Shown here piece by piece: positions 8,710-18,155 of a DNA stretch of 64,000 nucleotides. Both the position numbers and the translations under genes were made by a program. The DNA is from Aneurinibacillus sp. REN35. Lineage in GTDB: Bacteria; Bacillota; Bacilli; Aneurinibacillales; Aneurinibacillaceae. Within the stretch, counting starts at the first letter, position 1, and every line of letters starts with the position of its first letter. The stretch spans positions 434,001-498,000 of the forward strand of contig NZ_JBFTXJ020000001.1 of NCBI RefSeq assembly GCF_041379945.2, read 5' to 3'. The notes beneath the pieces were generated by a model. That model ran no database searches. It saw only the letters and a list, made by a program, of their open reading frames with translations, and had not been told where the DNA came from.

Positions 8710-9999
8710 ATGACTGCAAAATCAAAAGGAGGACTTCTGGAATCCGTTATCGATCAGATTGATGAATTATGGGAAGATGAAATCGCCTTTCTGCAACAGC
8801 TTGGCAGATATCCCAGTGTACTTGGGAATGAGGCTGCTATTCAGCGCTACATAGCACAATATCTAGAAACTGAGCTGGAGCTTGAAGTGAACACACTTAT
8901 CCCGGACGCCAAAAAAATCTCAAGGCTCCCCGGCTATTCTCCTGCTGAATGGTCGTATGAAGGACGTCCAGTCGTAGTAGGGAGGCAAAAAACAAAAGGT
9001 GAGAAAATCGGGAACAGCCTGCTTCTACAAGGACATATCGATGTGGTAAGTCCTGAGCCAGTCACGCTTTGGAATTATGATCCTTGGGGTGCAACAATCG
9101 TCGACAATAAGATGTATGGACGCGGCATTCAAGATATGAAATCAGGTGTGGCAGCCATGATTTTTGCAGTAAAGGCAATTAAGCGGGCTGGGATTGAGCT
9201 GGGCGCTGACGTTCTGATCGAAACGGTCATTGAGGAAGAATGTACAGGGAATGGAGCCTTAGCTGCTCTAGATGAAGGATATCTAGCAGATGGTGTGTTA
9301 ATTCCAGAGCCATTTGGTCCGCATGCCCTTATTGCACAGGTTGGAGTCATATGGATGAGGATCAAGGTGAAGGGTTCAGGTGCGCATGTTGAAAGAGCTG
9401 ATCGTGCGGTGAATGCTATTGTAAAAGCGTATACGGTCATTGATGCGCTTATGGCTTATCAAAAAGAAATCAATAGCAGACCAAAACATAAAGAATTTGA
9501 ACACCATAGCCATCCGCTTAATGTGAATATTGGTACCATCCGAGCCGGAGACTGGCCCTCGAACGTTCCTGCCGAATGTGTGATTGAAGCTAGGATCGGC
9601 CTCTATCCTGGAGAAGACCCGCAAAAAATAAAAGAGGAAGCAAAGGCTTTTATTTTGGCCGCCACAAGCAAAGACGAATGGTTAAGAGAAGTAGAACCGG
9701 AAATTACATTCTATGGATTTCATGCAGAAGGTGTCTCGCTCAAGCGAGATCTAGAGCTGTTTACGTGCTTGCAGCAAGCACATAAGGTCACGATGGGATC
9801 GGAATTAGAATACCACTCCGTGACGGCTACGACGGATATTCGCTTTTATAATCTGTATTACGGTATACCTGCGACCTGTTACGGGCCAAGCGGTGGAAAC
9901 ATGCATGGTGCAGATGAGTGGGTCGATTTGCCAAGCGTAAAGAATGTAACAAAAACCTACGCTGCTTTTATTCTGGATTGGTGCAACGTACGAGAATAA
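8710..9999 (+). CDS. M20 peptidase/deacylase (ArgE/DapE family)
   Basis: A 429-residue zinc deacylase. Metal and catalytic residues are seen at His109-Ile-Asp111 (LLQGHIDVV), Asp142 (GRGIQDMKSG) and Glu175-Glu176 (VIEEECTGNGA), with the dimerisation-domain sequence GSGAHVERADRAVN after them. It should hydrolyse an N-acyl amino acid or a dipeptide-like amide. It starts 28 bases after the carbamoylase-like gene, with GAGGAAAGGGG upstream. Two different M20 enzymes and a nitrilase in one operon point either to several related substrates or to successive hydrolysis steps. Confidence 0.88.
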   Translation: MTAKSKGGLLESVIDQIDELWEDEIAFLQQLGRYPSVLGNEAAIQRYIAQYLETELELEVNTLIPDAKKISRLPGYSPAEWSYEGRPVVVGRQKTKGEKIGNSLLLQGHIDVVSPEPVTLWNYDPWGATIVDNKMYGRGIQDMKSGVAAMIFAVKAIKRAGIELGADVLIETVIEEECTGNGALAALDEGYLADGVLIPEPFGPHALIAQVGVIWMRIKVKGSGAHVERADRAVNAIVKAYTVIDALMAYQKEINSRPKHKEFEHHSHPLNVNIGTIRAGDWPSNVPAECVIEARIGLYPGEDPQKIKEEAKAFILAATSKDEWLREVEPEITFYGFHAEGVSLKRDLELFTCLQQAHKVTMGSELEYHSVTATTDIRFYNLYYGIPATCYGPSGGNMHGADEWVDLPSVKNVTKTYAAFILDWCNVRE

Positions 10000-10006
10000 C
10001 GTAATT

Positions 10007-11203
10007 ATGGAGAGAGAAGAAAAGGCGAGCTGGCTGTATATCATGACGGGCGTGCTCATCGCGCTCGTCGCCATTTCTTTTGCAAGGCTTTCTTATGGTG
10101 TCGTCCTTCCTTTTATGAAGGATGGCCTTTCCATTTCCTACAGATCGGCAGGCTTACTTGGAACAATGACCTCACTTGGCTATTTGCTTACCGTCATGTT
10201 TGCAGGAGTTGTATCTACCAAGTGGGGAGAAAAAAATACCATCCTTTTTGGCCTCTGCATTATTACTATAGGTTTTCTTAATTTATCCATCGCATCTTCG
10301 TATTGGTATAGCTCTATTTTTATGTTTTTGCTGGGTGTGGGGACTGCCTTTACGTTTACTCCCTTAATCGCTATTCTGATCGAGTGGTTTCCGCACCGAA
10401 GAGGTTTTGTGATTGGGTGTGTGAATAGCAATGCCGGAATCGGCTTATTGTTCGTAGGGATACTGGTTCCCTTCCTTACTGCGTTATATCCTGAAACATC
10501 CTGGCGATTAACATGGCGGATTTTTTGCGTGATGAGCGCATTGGTCTTCTTTGCGACGATATTTTTTATGAAAAATTCGCCACGAAAAGAGGCAGCGGTG
10601 ATTCATAAGCCTTCCTCATCAAAAAAGATCTATACAGATCGAAAGGTCATTACGGTAGGTTTGCTATACGGTATTGTTGGCCTTACCTTTATCGTGCAGT
10701 CTGTTTTTATGATGAGTTTTATGCTAGAGGAGGGGCTGCCGCAGCAATTCGCAGGACAATTGATTGCTTTTAATGGTTTGCTATCCATTCTTAGCTCCCC
10801 GGTATGGGGTGGGGTCTCTGATCGATTCGGAAGAAGAAATGCGCTGATCTTCGCAATGAGCCTCAACTTCCTATCTACCCTTATTCCGGTTCTGTTTCCA
10901 AATGCTATCGGCTTTACGTTCAATCAACTGCTTCAGGGGATCGTGGCTACGGGAATATTTACCCTCGTTCAAGCATTAAGTACAGAGCAGGTGTCTTCGC
11001 GGGACACGCCGATTGCCTTTAGCTATGTTACGTTTTATTTTGCGGCCGGACAGTTTATCGGCCCGACGTTAGCAGGCTGGATTATTGATTATGGAGGCTT
11101 TAAAAGTACGTTCTTTCTTTCTGCGATATGTATGGCGATTGGTGTGTATATATCGATAAAAATTTCGCCAGCCCGCAAACGGGAACCGGAGTTAAATCGC
11201 TAA
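10007..11203 (+). CDS. MFS transporter
   Basis: A 398-residue major facilitator with about 12 hydrophobic segments. The A-motif-like loop WGGVSDRFGRRN lies between TM8 and TM9, and GTAFTFTPL and FGLCIITIG segments lie in the first half. It begins 7 bases after the M20 gene and ends the operon. It may be a second importer for the substrate or an exporter of the product; the sequence does not decide. Confidence 0.88.
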   Translation: MEREEKASWLYIMTGVLIALVAISFARLSYGVVLPFMKDGLSISYRSAGLLGTMTSLGYLLTVMFAGVVSTKWGEKNTILFGLCIITIGFLNLSIASSYWYSSIFMFLLGVGTAFTFTPLIAILIEWFPHRRGFVIGCVNSNAGIGLLFVGILVPFLTALYPETSWRLTWRIFCVMSALVFFATIFFMKNSPRKEAAVIHKPSSSKKIYTDRKVITVGLLYGIVGLTFIVQSVFMMSFMLEEGLPQQFAGQLIAFNGLLSILSSPVWGGVSDRFGRRNALIFAMSLNFLSTLIPVLFPNAIGFTFNQLLQGIVATGIFTLVQALSTEQVSSRDTPIAFSYVTFYFAAGQFIGPTLAGWIIDYGGFKSTFFLSAICMAIGVYISIKISPARKREPELNR

Positions 11204-11222
11204 CATGGTCGGTATTGTTTCA

Positions 11223-11687
11223 TTATATTAAATCATTAATAAGCTGCTGTGGCTGAGTATAAGGCGCTTGATAGGCCGAGCGATAAGCTTGTTGACGCAA
11301 TTGCTCCGTATATATATCCGCTATCTGCCTTGCTACATCCGCATCTTGTCGGCTTGATTCAAAAGATGCCGTGTTATCCTGTTGGATTGTAGGGATGCTT
11401 GTGCCTGATGACGTCTCCATGAATGGAGTGGTAGCCGCAGGCTGATATGCGGGAAGCGTGAAATCAAGCATACGCTGCGTCATTTCTAATGACGGCTGCC
11501 GTGTGATCTCAGCCGGTTCATTCAGCGTTGTGCCATCCTGTCTTTGAGCCTGACCATCTGGCGAAATCGTAGTGGTAAGTGGTAGATCGAATGAATAATC
11601 AGGTAGGGATGGAGTAGGCTGTGTCATTTGCAAGCGCATCATGGCCATTTGCTGTACAGGTGATAATCCGTAGTCATTAATTCTCAT
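11223..11687 (-). CDS. Unrecognised 154-residue Gln/Thr/Pro-rich protein
   Basis: The start at 11687 has AAAGGAGAG 5 bases upstream, which supports a real gene. The N-terminus MRINDYGLSPVQQMAMMRLQ looks ordered. The middle is low-complexity, rich in Gln, Thr, Ser and Pro with several SLEMTQRML- and TTPFMET-like pieces, and the C-terminus is Gln/Tyr-rich (QQAYRSAYQAPYTQPQQ). It has no signal peptide and no cysteine. It lies alone between the end of the MFS operon and a terminator hairpin. I do not recognise the family. Confidence 0.6.
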   Translation of the reverse strand: MRINDYGLSPVQQMAMMRLQMTQPTPSLPDYSFDLPLTTTISPDGQAQRQDGTTLNEPAEITRQPSLEMTQRMLDFTLPAYQPAATTPFMETSSGTSIPTIQQDNTASFESSRQDADVARQIADIYTEQLRQQAYRSAYQAPYTQPQQLINDLI

Positions 11688-11718
11688 CAGTACTCTCCTT
11701 TCACCCTTTATCTATAAT

Positions 11719-11755
11719 AACTACCCAAAAAAGTGGGTAGTTTTTCTTTTTTTTT
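11719..11755 (+). terminator. Rho-independent terminator
   Basis: The stem AACTACCC / GGGTAGTT with an A-rich loop is followed by a long T-run (TTTTTCTTTTTTTTT). On the plus strand it would stop transcripts that run on from the MFS operon; it lies just upstream of the minus-strand gene ending at 11687. Confidence 0.8.
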
Positions 11756-11887
11756 GCAGATATGTGGCTCAATAAAGCAAATGTTGTGTATAAAAAAGCT
11801 TGTTGAAAACAAAGTAGTTCAATAGTATGATGTGCTTGTTGCAAATGATGAGAAATACATATTAAAAATGAGCGGTGAAGCCAAGAC

Positions 11888-12397
11888 ATGAAAAGAGAAG
11901 AATTCGAGATTCAAATGACGAGAGAAGAGATTATTCAGCATGGTATGCTGGTTTTTCAAACCATAGGCGCTCACTATATTTGTGAAGTGTGCATTCAAAG
12001 TGGAAGTTCGTGCTGCTATGTATGCGAGCATATAGAGGATGGGATCGGATGTCAAAAGAGGAATACGGCCTGTACAGCCTGGTTATGTGGTCTGCAGAAG
12101 TTACTCTTTCAAACCATTGGCCTGATGGATCAGTGGGAGGATTTCTGGAATCAGATACCTGGACAGCTTTTCCGCAAAGATGAGACACCGGATATCGTGA
12201 GCGTTCCCTTCTCTATGTCGATTGAGACATTCGATAGTCAATCCGGTGAACAGGTAGCGAAATGGTTGAAGCAGTATGCAGAAAAGGGAGGAGACATAGC
12301 AAAGCTAGAGAGTTACTTGGCTCATAGACATACGTACAATCGGCTTGAAGATATAAATCTAGCACAGATTGATAGGAAAGAAGAGTCGGCGGTGTAG
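11888..12397 (+). CDS. Unrecognised cysteine-rich 169-residue protein
   Basis: A soluble protein with a dense cysteine cluster in residues 31-67: CEVC, then SSCCYVCEH, GIGC, TAC and WLCG. This spacing could bind zinc or an Fe-S cluster. The C-terminal half is helical and charged, ending in HRHTYNRLEDINLAQI. The start at 11888 has only a weak GGTGAAG site. Next on the same strand is a c-di-GMP protein about 100 bases away, but operon membership is not clear. I cannot assign a function. Confidence 0.6.
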   Translation: MKREEFEIQMTREEIIQHGMLVFQTIGAHYICEVCIQSGSSCCYVCEHIEDGIGCQKRNTACTAWLCGLQKLLFQTIGLMDQWEDFWNQIPGQLFRKDETPDIVSVPFSMSIETFDSQSGEQVAKWLKQYAEKGGDIAKLESYLAHRHTYNRLEDINLAQIDRKEESAV

Positions 12398-12500
12398 ATT
12401 CTAGCACCATATAGGTTATTTTTCCTTGCTGTTCCATATTTTTATAGTAAAATAAACCCATATAATAGAAAATACAGTCACAGGAAGAGTGGGAGAAAGG

Positions 12501-15014
12501 ATGAATAAACAAAGAGAGGGCGTTAGACTACAGCGAGGAGAAATACATACGATTTTCATTATTATAGCTGCGTTTTTAACTTTTTTTCTCGTTCGAATAA
12601 ACAGCGAGGCTTTATATGGTATTTTAGATCCGCCCAATTATTTGTCCATACACATTCTTCTTGAAGTGTTTGGGATTTGTGTAGCCTTTTCTATCGCGCT
12701 TCAGGGATGGATGATTTTTCCGCATACCATGTCCTGGCACCGCATGCTTGTAGGTGCTATTTTTGGAGTATTGGGCGTATTTGGAACCCTGCATATGCTT
12801 TCGTACAAAGGTATGCCGTTCTTTATTACAGAAAGCTCTGTCCCAAAAGCAACCTGGTTCTGGATGGCCCAGCGTTTTACAGAGTCGTGCAGTCTGCTGT
12901 TGATTTTTTTGTTTAAGGACTCGATTGTTCCTGCGGTAAGAAGGTATACGATCGTGGCGTCTGCCGTTCTTTTTTCTCTGCTTGTTTCGTCCGTTATCAT
13001 GTTCAACGCATCACAGCTCCCGATGTTGGTTATTGAAGGAAAGGGCCTTACTCCTTTAAAAATCGGCTTGGAATACATCTTTTGTTTTTTTAATGTGCTA
13101 ACGATTGGTATCCTTCTTCATCAGTATCGGCTTGATCGACAACCTGCGAAGCTTACATTGATGCTTGCCTGCCTGTTTTTTTTGCTTGGCTCCTTGGAAT
13201 TTACTACATATAAGAGTGTGTATGATTTTAATAACCTGCTCGGGCATGTTTACCGGTTTATCGGTGTTTATTTTATTCTTAAGGGCATTTATTTCGCCAC
13301 GATTGAGGAGCCCTATATTCGTTATACCGAAGCGAAAGAGGAACTGTACCAAAGTGAAAAATACCTGCGCACCATTACATCTACGTTAGGAGAAGGGGTA
13401 TTAGTAACAGATAAGTGGGGTCGTATTACATTTATGAATCCGGAAGCGGAGAGACTGCTTGGCTGGAAAAAGAAAGAACTAGAAGGAAGCGTCTTCTGTG
13501 ATGTTATTCTGTATGGCAGAAGTACGATTGATTTCTCTTCATCCGGGCTTCATCAGTATAAGAGTGATGACGAGATGTTTATCAGAAAAAACGGTATCGC
13601 TTTTCATGTCTCGTGCGTCTTTACTTCAATGCTTGAAGGAAGCGAGCGAACCGGTACGGTCATTGCCTTTAATGATATTACGGAACGAAAACAGCAGCAG
13701 CGTATGATTGAGCATATGGCCTATTATGATTCGCTGACTCAACTGCCGAACCGGGCGTTGTTCCATAAGCATCTCAGTGAAGCGATCGAGCATACGAAGC
13801 AGACAGAAGCCTCCTTTGCTCTTCTCTTTCTTGATTTGGATAACTTTAAGTACATTAATGATGCGCTCGGTCACTCATTCGGTGATCTCGTTATTCAAAC
13901 CATTGCCGAGAAGCTGCAGCGCGTGGTAAGAGAAGAGGATATCGTAAGCCGGGATGGCGGAGATGAATTCTCACTGTTGCTAAAGGGAGTAACAAAATCG
14001 GAAGTGGAAGCAGAAGCGGCACGCATTCTCGAGGTGTTCAATAAAAGCTATACACTTAAGGAGCATGACATACATGTTACGGCTAGCATCGGTATTGCGA
14101 TGTATGCGGGCGGTGCGGAAGATGCCGAGACACTGGGGCGGTATGCGAATATTGCGCTCTATGATGCAAAAAAAGAAGGAAAAGATACCTATCGCCTGTA
14201 TTCGATGGATATGCAGAACTATATATTTCCTCGCGTATTTATGGAGAGTGCGCTTCGTAAGGCGATAGAGAAGGATGAACTGGTGCTCTATTATCAGCCG
14301 CAAATTGATATACAGACAGGCAGGCTTGTAGGCGCAGAGGCGCTGATCCGCTGGATTCATCCGGAGAAGGGCATGATACCGCCTGATGAATTTATTCCGC
14401 TGGCTGAAGAAACTGGACTGATTGAGTCCATTGGAGAATGGGTGCTAGAAACAGGATGCAGACAGGTCAAAACCTGGGAGAAGGCAGGATTTCCCCTGCT
14501 GCGCCTTGGGGTTAATCTATCAGGCTATCAGTTCCGGCAGCGGCATCTCAGCGACTCGATCCAGATCATACTTGAAAAAACGGACATGCCCCCTGAATTC
14601 GTTGATATAGAAATTACAGAAAGCATGACAATGAATGTAGAGCGTACTATTACCACCCTCTGCAAATTGAAAAGCATAGGCGTACAAATCAGTATGGATG
14701 ATTTCGGAACCGGTTATAGTTCATTAAGCCATTTAAAGGACTTTCCGATTGACCGATTGAAGATTGACCGTAGCTTTATTCTTGATTTACCTGCCAATAC
14801 GGAGGACCGGGCTATTGTTTCAACAATTATTACTATGGCGCAAAATCTGCATCTTAAGGTGATTGCCGAAGGGGTAGAAACAGAGGAACATCTGAATTTA
14901 CTGCGGTATTTGTGCTGTGATGAAGCACAGGGCTATTTTTTTGCTAAGCCGCTCTCGCCAAAGGAATTTGAGCACTATTTGATCGAGGGGAAGCTGACAT
15001 TTGCATCTACATAG
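12501..15014 (+). CDS. Membrane PAS-GGDEF-EAL c-di-GMP turnover protein
   Basis: An 837-residue protein. The first 260 residues hold about eight hydrophobic segments resembling a MASE-type membrane sensor, followed by a PAS domain (about 285-400), a GGDEF domain (about 405-565) and an EAL domain (about 575-830). The diguanylate cyclase site GGDEF is intact (SRDGGDEFS), with an RxxD inhibitory site (REED) exactly five residues before it. The EAL domain keeps EALIRW, IEITES, DDFGTGYSSL, KIDRSFI and EGVE, so phosphodiesterase activity is also predicted. It probably makes or degrades c-di-GMP in response to a membrane signal. I prefer ATG 12501 (GGGAG upstream) to GTG 12489. Confidence 0.93.
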   Translation: MNKQREGVRLQRGEIHTIFIIIAAFLTFFLVRINSEALYGILDPPNYLSIHILLEVFGICVAFSIALQGWMIFPHTMSWHRMLVGAIFGVLGVFGTLHMLSYKGMPFFITESSVPKATWFWMAQRFTESCSLLLIFLFKDSIVPAVRRYTIVASAVLFSLLVSSVIMFNASQLPMLVIEGKGLTPLKIGLEYIFCFFNVLTIGILLHQYRLDRQPAKLTLMLACLFFLLGSLEFTTYKSVYDFNNLLGHVYRFIGVYFILKGIYFATIEEPYIRYTEAKEELYQSEKYLRTITSTLGEGVLVTDKWGRITFMNPEAERLLGWKKKELEGSVFCDVILYGRSTIDFSSSGLHQYKSDDEMFIRKNGIAFHVSCVFTSMLEGSERTGTVIAFNDITERKQQQRMIEHMAYYDSLTQLPNRALFHKHLSEAIEHTKQTEASFALLFLDLDNFKYINDALGHSFGDLVIQTIAEKLQRVVREEDIVSRDGGDEFSLLLKGVTKSEVEAEAARILEVFNKSYTLKEHDIHVTASIGIAMYAGGAEDAETLGRYANIALYDAKKEGKDTYRLYSMDMQNYIFPRVFMESALRKAIEKDELVLYYQPQIDIQTGRLVGAEALIRWIHPEKGMIPPDEFIPLAEETGLIESIGEWVLETGCRQVKTWEKAGFPLLRLGVNLSGYQFRQRHLSDSIQIILEKTDMPPEFVDIEITESMTMNVERTITTLCKLKSIGVQISMDDFGTGYSSLSHLKDFPIDRLKIDRSFILDLPANTEDRAIVSTIITMAQNLHLKVIAEGVETEEHLNLLRYLCCDEAQGYFFAKPLSPKEFEHYLIEGKLTFAST

Positions 15015-15021
15015 GGAAGGA

Positions 15022-15060
15022 AAAGAGAGGCTGCCAAGATGTTTTGGCCGTCTCTTTTTT
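15022..15060 (+). terminator. Rho-independent terminator
   Basis: A hairpin with the outer stem AAAGAGA / TCTCTTT and an inner CCAA/TTGG pairing is followed by TTTTTTTATTTTTT, 8 bases after the stop of the c-di-GMP gene. Confidence 0.8.
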
Positions 15061-15081
15061 TATTTTTTAGACTATAAGTCC

Positions 15082-15110
15082 TGTAAATTTGTAATAGAAT
15101 GGATTATAAT
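15082..15110 (+). promoter_or_regulatory. Possible sigma-A promoter of the chemoreceptor gene
   Basis: A perfect -10 TATAAT at 15105-15110 is preceded, 17 bases upstream, by TGTAAA (a partial match to TTGACA) at 15082-15087. No flagellar sigma-D element (TAAA-N15-GCCGATAT) is visible. Confidence 0.4.
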
Positions 15111-15182
15111 ACTACTTATGCTTGTGTTTATGAATTATATTAACTATGACAATGGGTTTATCGTGTGATGGGGGAGGAAGTT

Positions 15183-16922
15183 ATGAAGAACAAATTAACT
15201 GTAAGGCTGCTCATGTATGTAGGAGGCTTAGTGGTCGTCTTAACGTTGGCCTATATGGGCCTATTCTATAAAAGCGTAGGTGACTCTGTAGAATCTACCA
15301 TATCCAATTATAGTATGGCTACAGCAACACATATCTCTACCCAGATGGATTCAGCACTGTATGAGCGTTTTATCGAAAATCCGACAGAAGGCAGAGAATA
15401 TTGGCTACTGCGTGAGTCCTTAAGTGATTATCGGGAAAAAACAGGAGCCCTGTATGTATATACGGTTCAAATAGCTGAGGGAGAAAAGGTAAAAGTAATG
15501 ATAGACGGGCAGCCCAGAAACCTTGAGACAGCCGGAAAAATTGGCGAAGCGGCAGGCGCTACGACCTATGAGGATGTGGCTCGTGTGCTCGAAGGCGAAA
15601 CAAACAGCACAGATATTGTGAATGATCCGAAGTATGGCCAATATCTATCTGCGTTTGCCCCTATCAAAAATTCCAACGGAAAAGTCATTGGGATACTTGG
15701 CGTTGACATTGAAGCAAAAGTAGTAAAAAGTGTAGAGAAACAAGTGGTGAAATCGACACTGCCGCTTTTTATCATAAGCAGCATCCTTATTACTGCCGTG
15801 ATCTTATTTGTAATAGGTATTTACCTTACACGCAAGCTGCGTCCGCTTCGGTCTGTTACGAAGGCTTCTAATTATTTTTCCGATGGTAATTTGCTGAAGG
15901 CAAATGAAGAGATTACAAACGTGAACATCAAGGGAGACGATGAGATCAGCCAACTGGCTCAGTCTTTCCGCCATATGGTTGAAAATAACAAATCCATGAT
16001 TCAGCTAATGATAGCGACCAGCAAGCAATTGGCCGCATCCTCAGAACAATTGCACACCCATGCAAAGGAAACGAGGGTATCATCTAGACAAGTAGCGGAC
16101 AAGACACAAGACGTAGTATCGGGCATGGATATACAGCTTCAAAGCACAGATGAGAGTTCCCGGGCTATGGAAGAGATGGCAATCGGCATTCAGCGGGTAG
16201 CCGAGTCCGCCTCCGTCGTGGCTGAACACTCTGTTGATACCGTAAAAGAATCACAGAACGGACAGCAGCTCCTAGACAATGCAATTAAACAGGTACAACA
16301 AATTCAAGCATCCGTGACAAAAACGGCTCAAACGCTAGAACAATTAGGCAACCGCTCGGAAGAAATCAGCCAAATACTAGACGTAATTACAGACATATCA
16401 TCACAAACCAATTTGCTGGCGCTAAATGCTGCCATCGAAGCGGCACGGGCAGGCGAGCATGGTCGGGGATTTGCGGTGGTAGCCGATGAAGTGCGGAAGC
16501 TAGCCGAGCAGTCTGCACAATCAGCGCAAAACATTGCGCAGCTAATCCATCAGGTGCAAGAGGATACAAAATTATCGATGGATTCTATGAATGAAGGGAT
16601 AGAGGAAGTGAAGACAGGCATTGCCTTTATCCATGAGGTGGGAAGCTCATTTCAGCGCATCGTTCATTCCATGCAGGAAATGGCCACTCAGGCACAGGAA
16701 GCCTCGGCGATCTCTGAAGAGATGTCAGCCAGCTCCCAAGAAGTAACCGCATCGGTGAGTGAGATGGCTCGCATGGCACATGAGACATCATCTACATCGA
16801 AGCTGGTATCAAACTTATCATCTGCACAGCTTCAGGCGATGGAAGAAGTGTCACGTTCTATTCATGCCTTAACACAAGTAACGGAAGAGCTTGAGGAACG
16901 AATCAATACGTTCAAAGTCTAA
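15183..16922 (+). CDS. Methyl-accepting chemotaxis protein
   Basis: A 579-residue transmembrane chemoreceptor: TM1 at about 10-30, an extracellular Cache-like sensor (about 31-190), TM2 at about 192-215, a HAMP domain and a signalling domain to the C-terminus. The highly conserved hairpin tip [18 protein letters not shown], followed by [19 protein letters not shown], identifies the CheA/CheW-interacting region. It senses an unknown extracellular ligand and controls CheA. The start at 15183 has GGGGAGGA 5 bases upstream; in-frame GTG and ATG codons at 15165/15168 precede that site and are rejected. It is a single-gene unit. Confidence 0.94.
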   Translation: MKNKLTVRLLMYVGGLVVVLTLAYMGLFYKSVGDSVESTISNYSMATATHISTQMDSALYERFIENPTEGREYWLLRESLSDYREKTGALYVYTVQIAEGEKVKVMIDGQPRNLETAGKIGEAAGATTYEDVARVLEGETNSTDIVNDPKYGQYLSAFAPIKNSNGKVIGILGVDIEAKVVKSVEKQVVKSTLPLFIISSILITAVILFVIGIYLTRKLRPLRSVTKASNYFSDGNLLKANEEITNVNIKGDDEISQLAQSFRHMVENNKSMIQLMIATSKQLAASSEQLHTHAKETRVSSRQVADKTQDVVSGMDIQLQSTDESSRAMEEMAIGIQRVAESASVVAEHSVDTVKESQNGQQLLDNAIKQVQQIQASVTKTAQTLEQLGNRSEEISQILDVITDISSQTNLLALNAAIEAARAGEHGRGFAVVADEVRKLAEQSAQSAQNIAQLIHQVQEDTKLSMDSMNEGIEEVKTGIAFIHEVGSSFQRIVHSMQEMATQAQEASAISEEMSASSQEVTASVSEMARMAHETSSTSKLVSNLSSAQLQAMEEVSRSIHALTQVTEELEERINTFKV

Positions 16923-17034
16923 ATGAATGCCAGCAGTCTTTGGCATACAAGATAATTTTTTTGTGTGAATCCATATTTTTCTTGTAATGTGGCATACTAT
17001 CCTTATACACACATACATAGGAGGGTACAATGCT

Positions 17035-17343
17035 ATGTCACCTATTCTTTTGCAAATTGATTTTCCAACCGATGGACCATTCGGCAAAGAAATGAGCGAA
17101 GCATACGCAGAGCTTGCTCAGCATTTGGCGCAAACGCCGGGTCTGATCTGGAAGATCTGGACGGAAAATGAGGGAACAAAAGAGGCGGGAGGAATTTATT
17201 TGTTTACGGATGAGGCGCATGCCAAGTCCTATCTCACTGAACATACCGCTCGTCTGCAGTCATTTGGCATCCAAAATATTCGCTCTAAAATTTTTGTGGT
17301 AAACGAACCGCTGTCTGCGACAACAAAATTTATAGTCAGGTAA
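17035..17343 (+). CDS. ydhR: YdhR-type putative monooxygenase
   Basis: A 102-residue protein of the YdhR family (dimeric alpha/beta barrel). It closely resembles the Escherichia coli protein in LLQIDFPTDGPFG, PGLIWKIWTE, EAGGIYLFTDE, AKSYLTEHTARL and VNEPLS. Family members are proposed to oxidise aromatic substrates without a cofactor, but the physiological role is not established. The ATG at 17035 has AGGAGGG 9 bases upstream; the longer frame from 16987 has no such site. Confidence 0.9.
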   Translation: MSPILLQIDFPTDGPFGKEMSEAYAELAQHLAQTPGLIWKIWTENEGTKEAGGIYLFTDEAHAKSYLTEHTARLQSFGIQNIRSKIFVVNEPLSATTKFIVR

Positions 17344-17363
17344 CGTGTAAAGTACACGTAAAA

Positions 17364-18140
17364 TAAAAGGCCAAGCATGTTGATGTAACAGCATGCTTGG
17401 CTTTTCCTTTTATCAAGGTTTCGGTTGCAAGGAAGCTAAAGAACAATCTTACTAAACATGAGATTGTGAAGCAGTTGAAAAAAGAGATGAATGGTACGCT
17501 TTTATCTGCAAAAAGCTTTTTTAAAGGTACCGGTGCTGGAGCATTGGGCGCTGCACTCTCCACTAAAGATAGCTTGGAAGCTTTGGTTAAAGATCCTGTG
17601 GGAACAGCACAAGGTGTTGTAGCAGGTGTGTGGAAAGTAGTAAGTAATCCTAAGGAGAGCTTGAACAATCTGAGTCGTGACCTTGAGGGTCTCTACTATC
17701 AAATGAAAGATGGTGGCTGGGAGACAAGAGGGCAATTAGTAGGAAGTTATGTTACATCAGCCTTATTAGATAAAGGAGTGGGAAAAGTACTAAAAGTAAC
17801 TCCGAATTCTAAAGAGACTCCAAAGCTTACTCAGGGGATGGATAAAGTTAAATTCTCTACAAACAACTTGCCAAAGGATTCTAAAGAATTAATCAACAAC
17901 GGATGGAAAGATGTAACACCAGAAGGAATGGCGAAAAATACTAGCTCAAGAGAGTTTATTGATCCTGAAACTGGAATGAAGGTTAGATTTGATCCTGGCA
18001 AACTAGGAACAAATGGTTTTGAAGGTAAAGATCATTATCACGTGCACAATCCAAACAGTACAGGTAAAAAGGATTATCACCTTGATATTAAAGGTAATCT
18101 AGTGCTAAAAGGCTCGAAAGCATCTCATATTGAACCGTAG
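17364..18140 (+). pseudogene. Headless polymorphic toxin: pre-toxin linker plus type 24-like C-terminal toxin domain
   Basis: An open frame from 17364 to the TAG ending at 18140 lacks a plausible start. Its first codons lie in the ydhR terminator, and neither TTG 17397 nor ATG 17487 has a ribosome binding site. From about 17500 it encodes a pre-toxin-like linker rich in Gly/Ala (GTGAGALGAALSTKDSLEALV, DPVGTAQGVVAGVW, YVTSALLDKGVGKVLK). It ends in a compact domain with FDPGKLG, HYHVHNPNSTGKKDYHLD and KGSKASHIEP, which resembles the polymorphic toxin type 24 C-terminal domain. The secretion (LXG/WXG-like) N-terminus is absent, so this is probably an orphan toxin cassette left by recombination. 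A likely immunity gene follows 15 bases downstream. The stretch is more A+T-rich than its neighbours. Family assignment is from memory of the terminal motif. Confidence 0.7.
17370..17410 (+). terminator. Rho-independent terminator
   Basis: The 10-bp stem GCCAAGCATG / CATGCTTGGC is followed by TTTTCCTTTT, 26 bases after the ydhR stop. It coincides with the first codons of the headless toxin frame that follows. Confidence 0.85.
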
Positions 18141-18155
18141 CTTAGGAGGAGAAAT

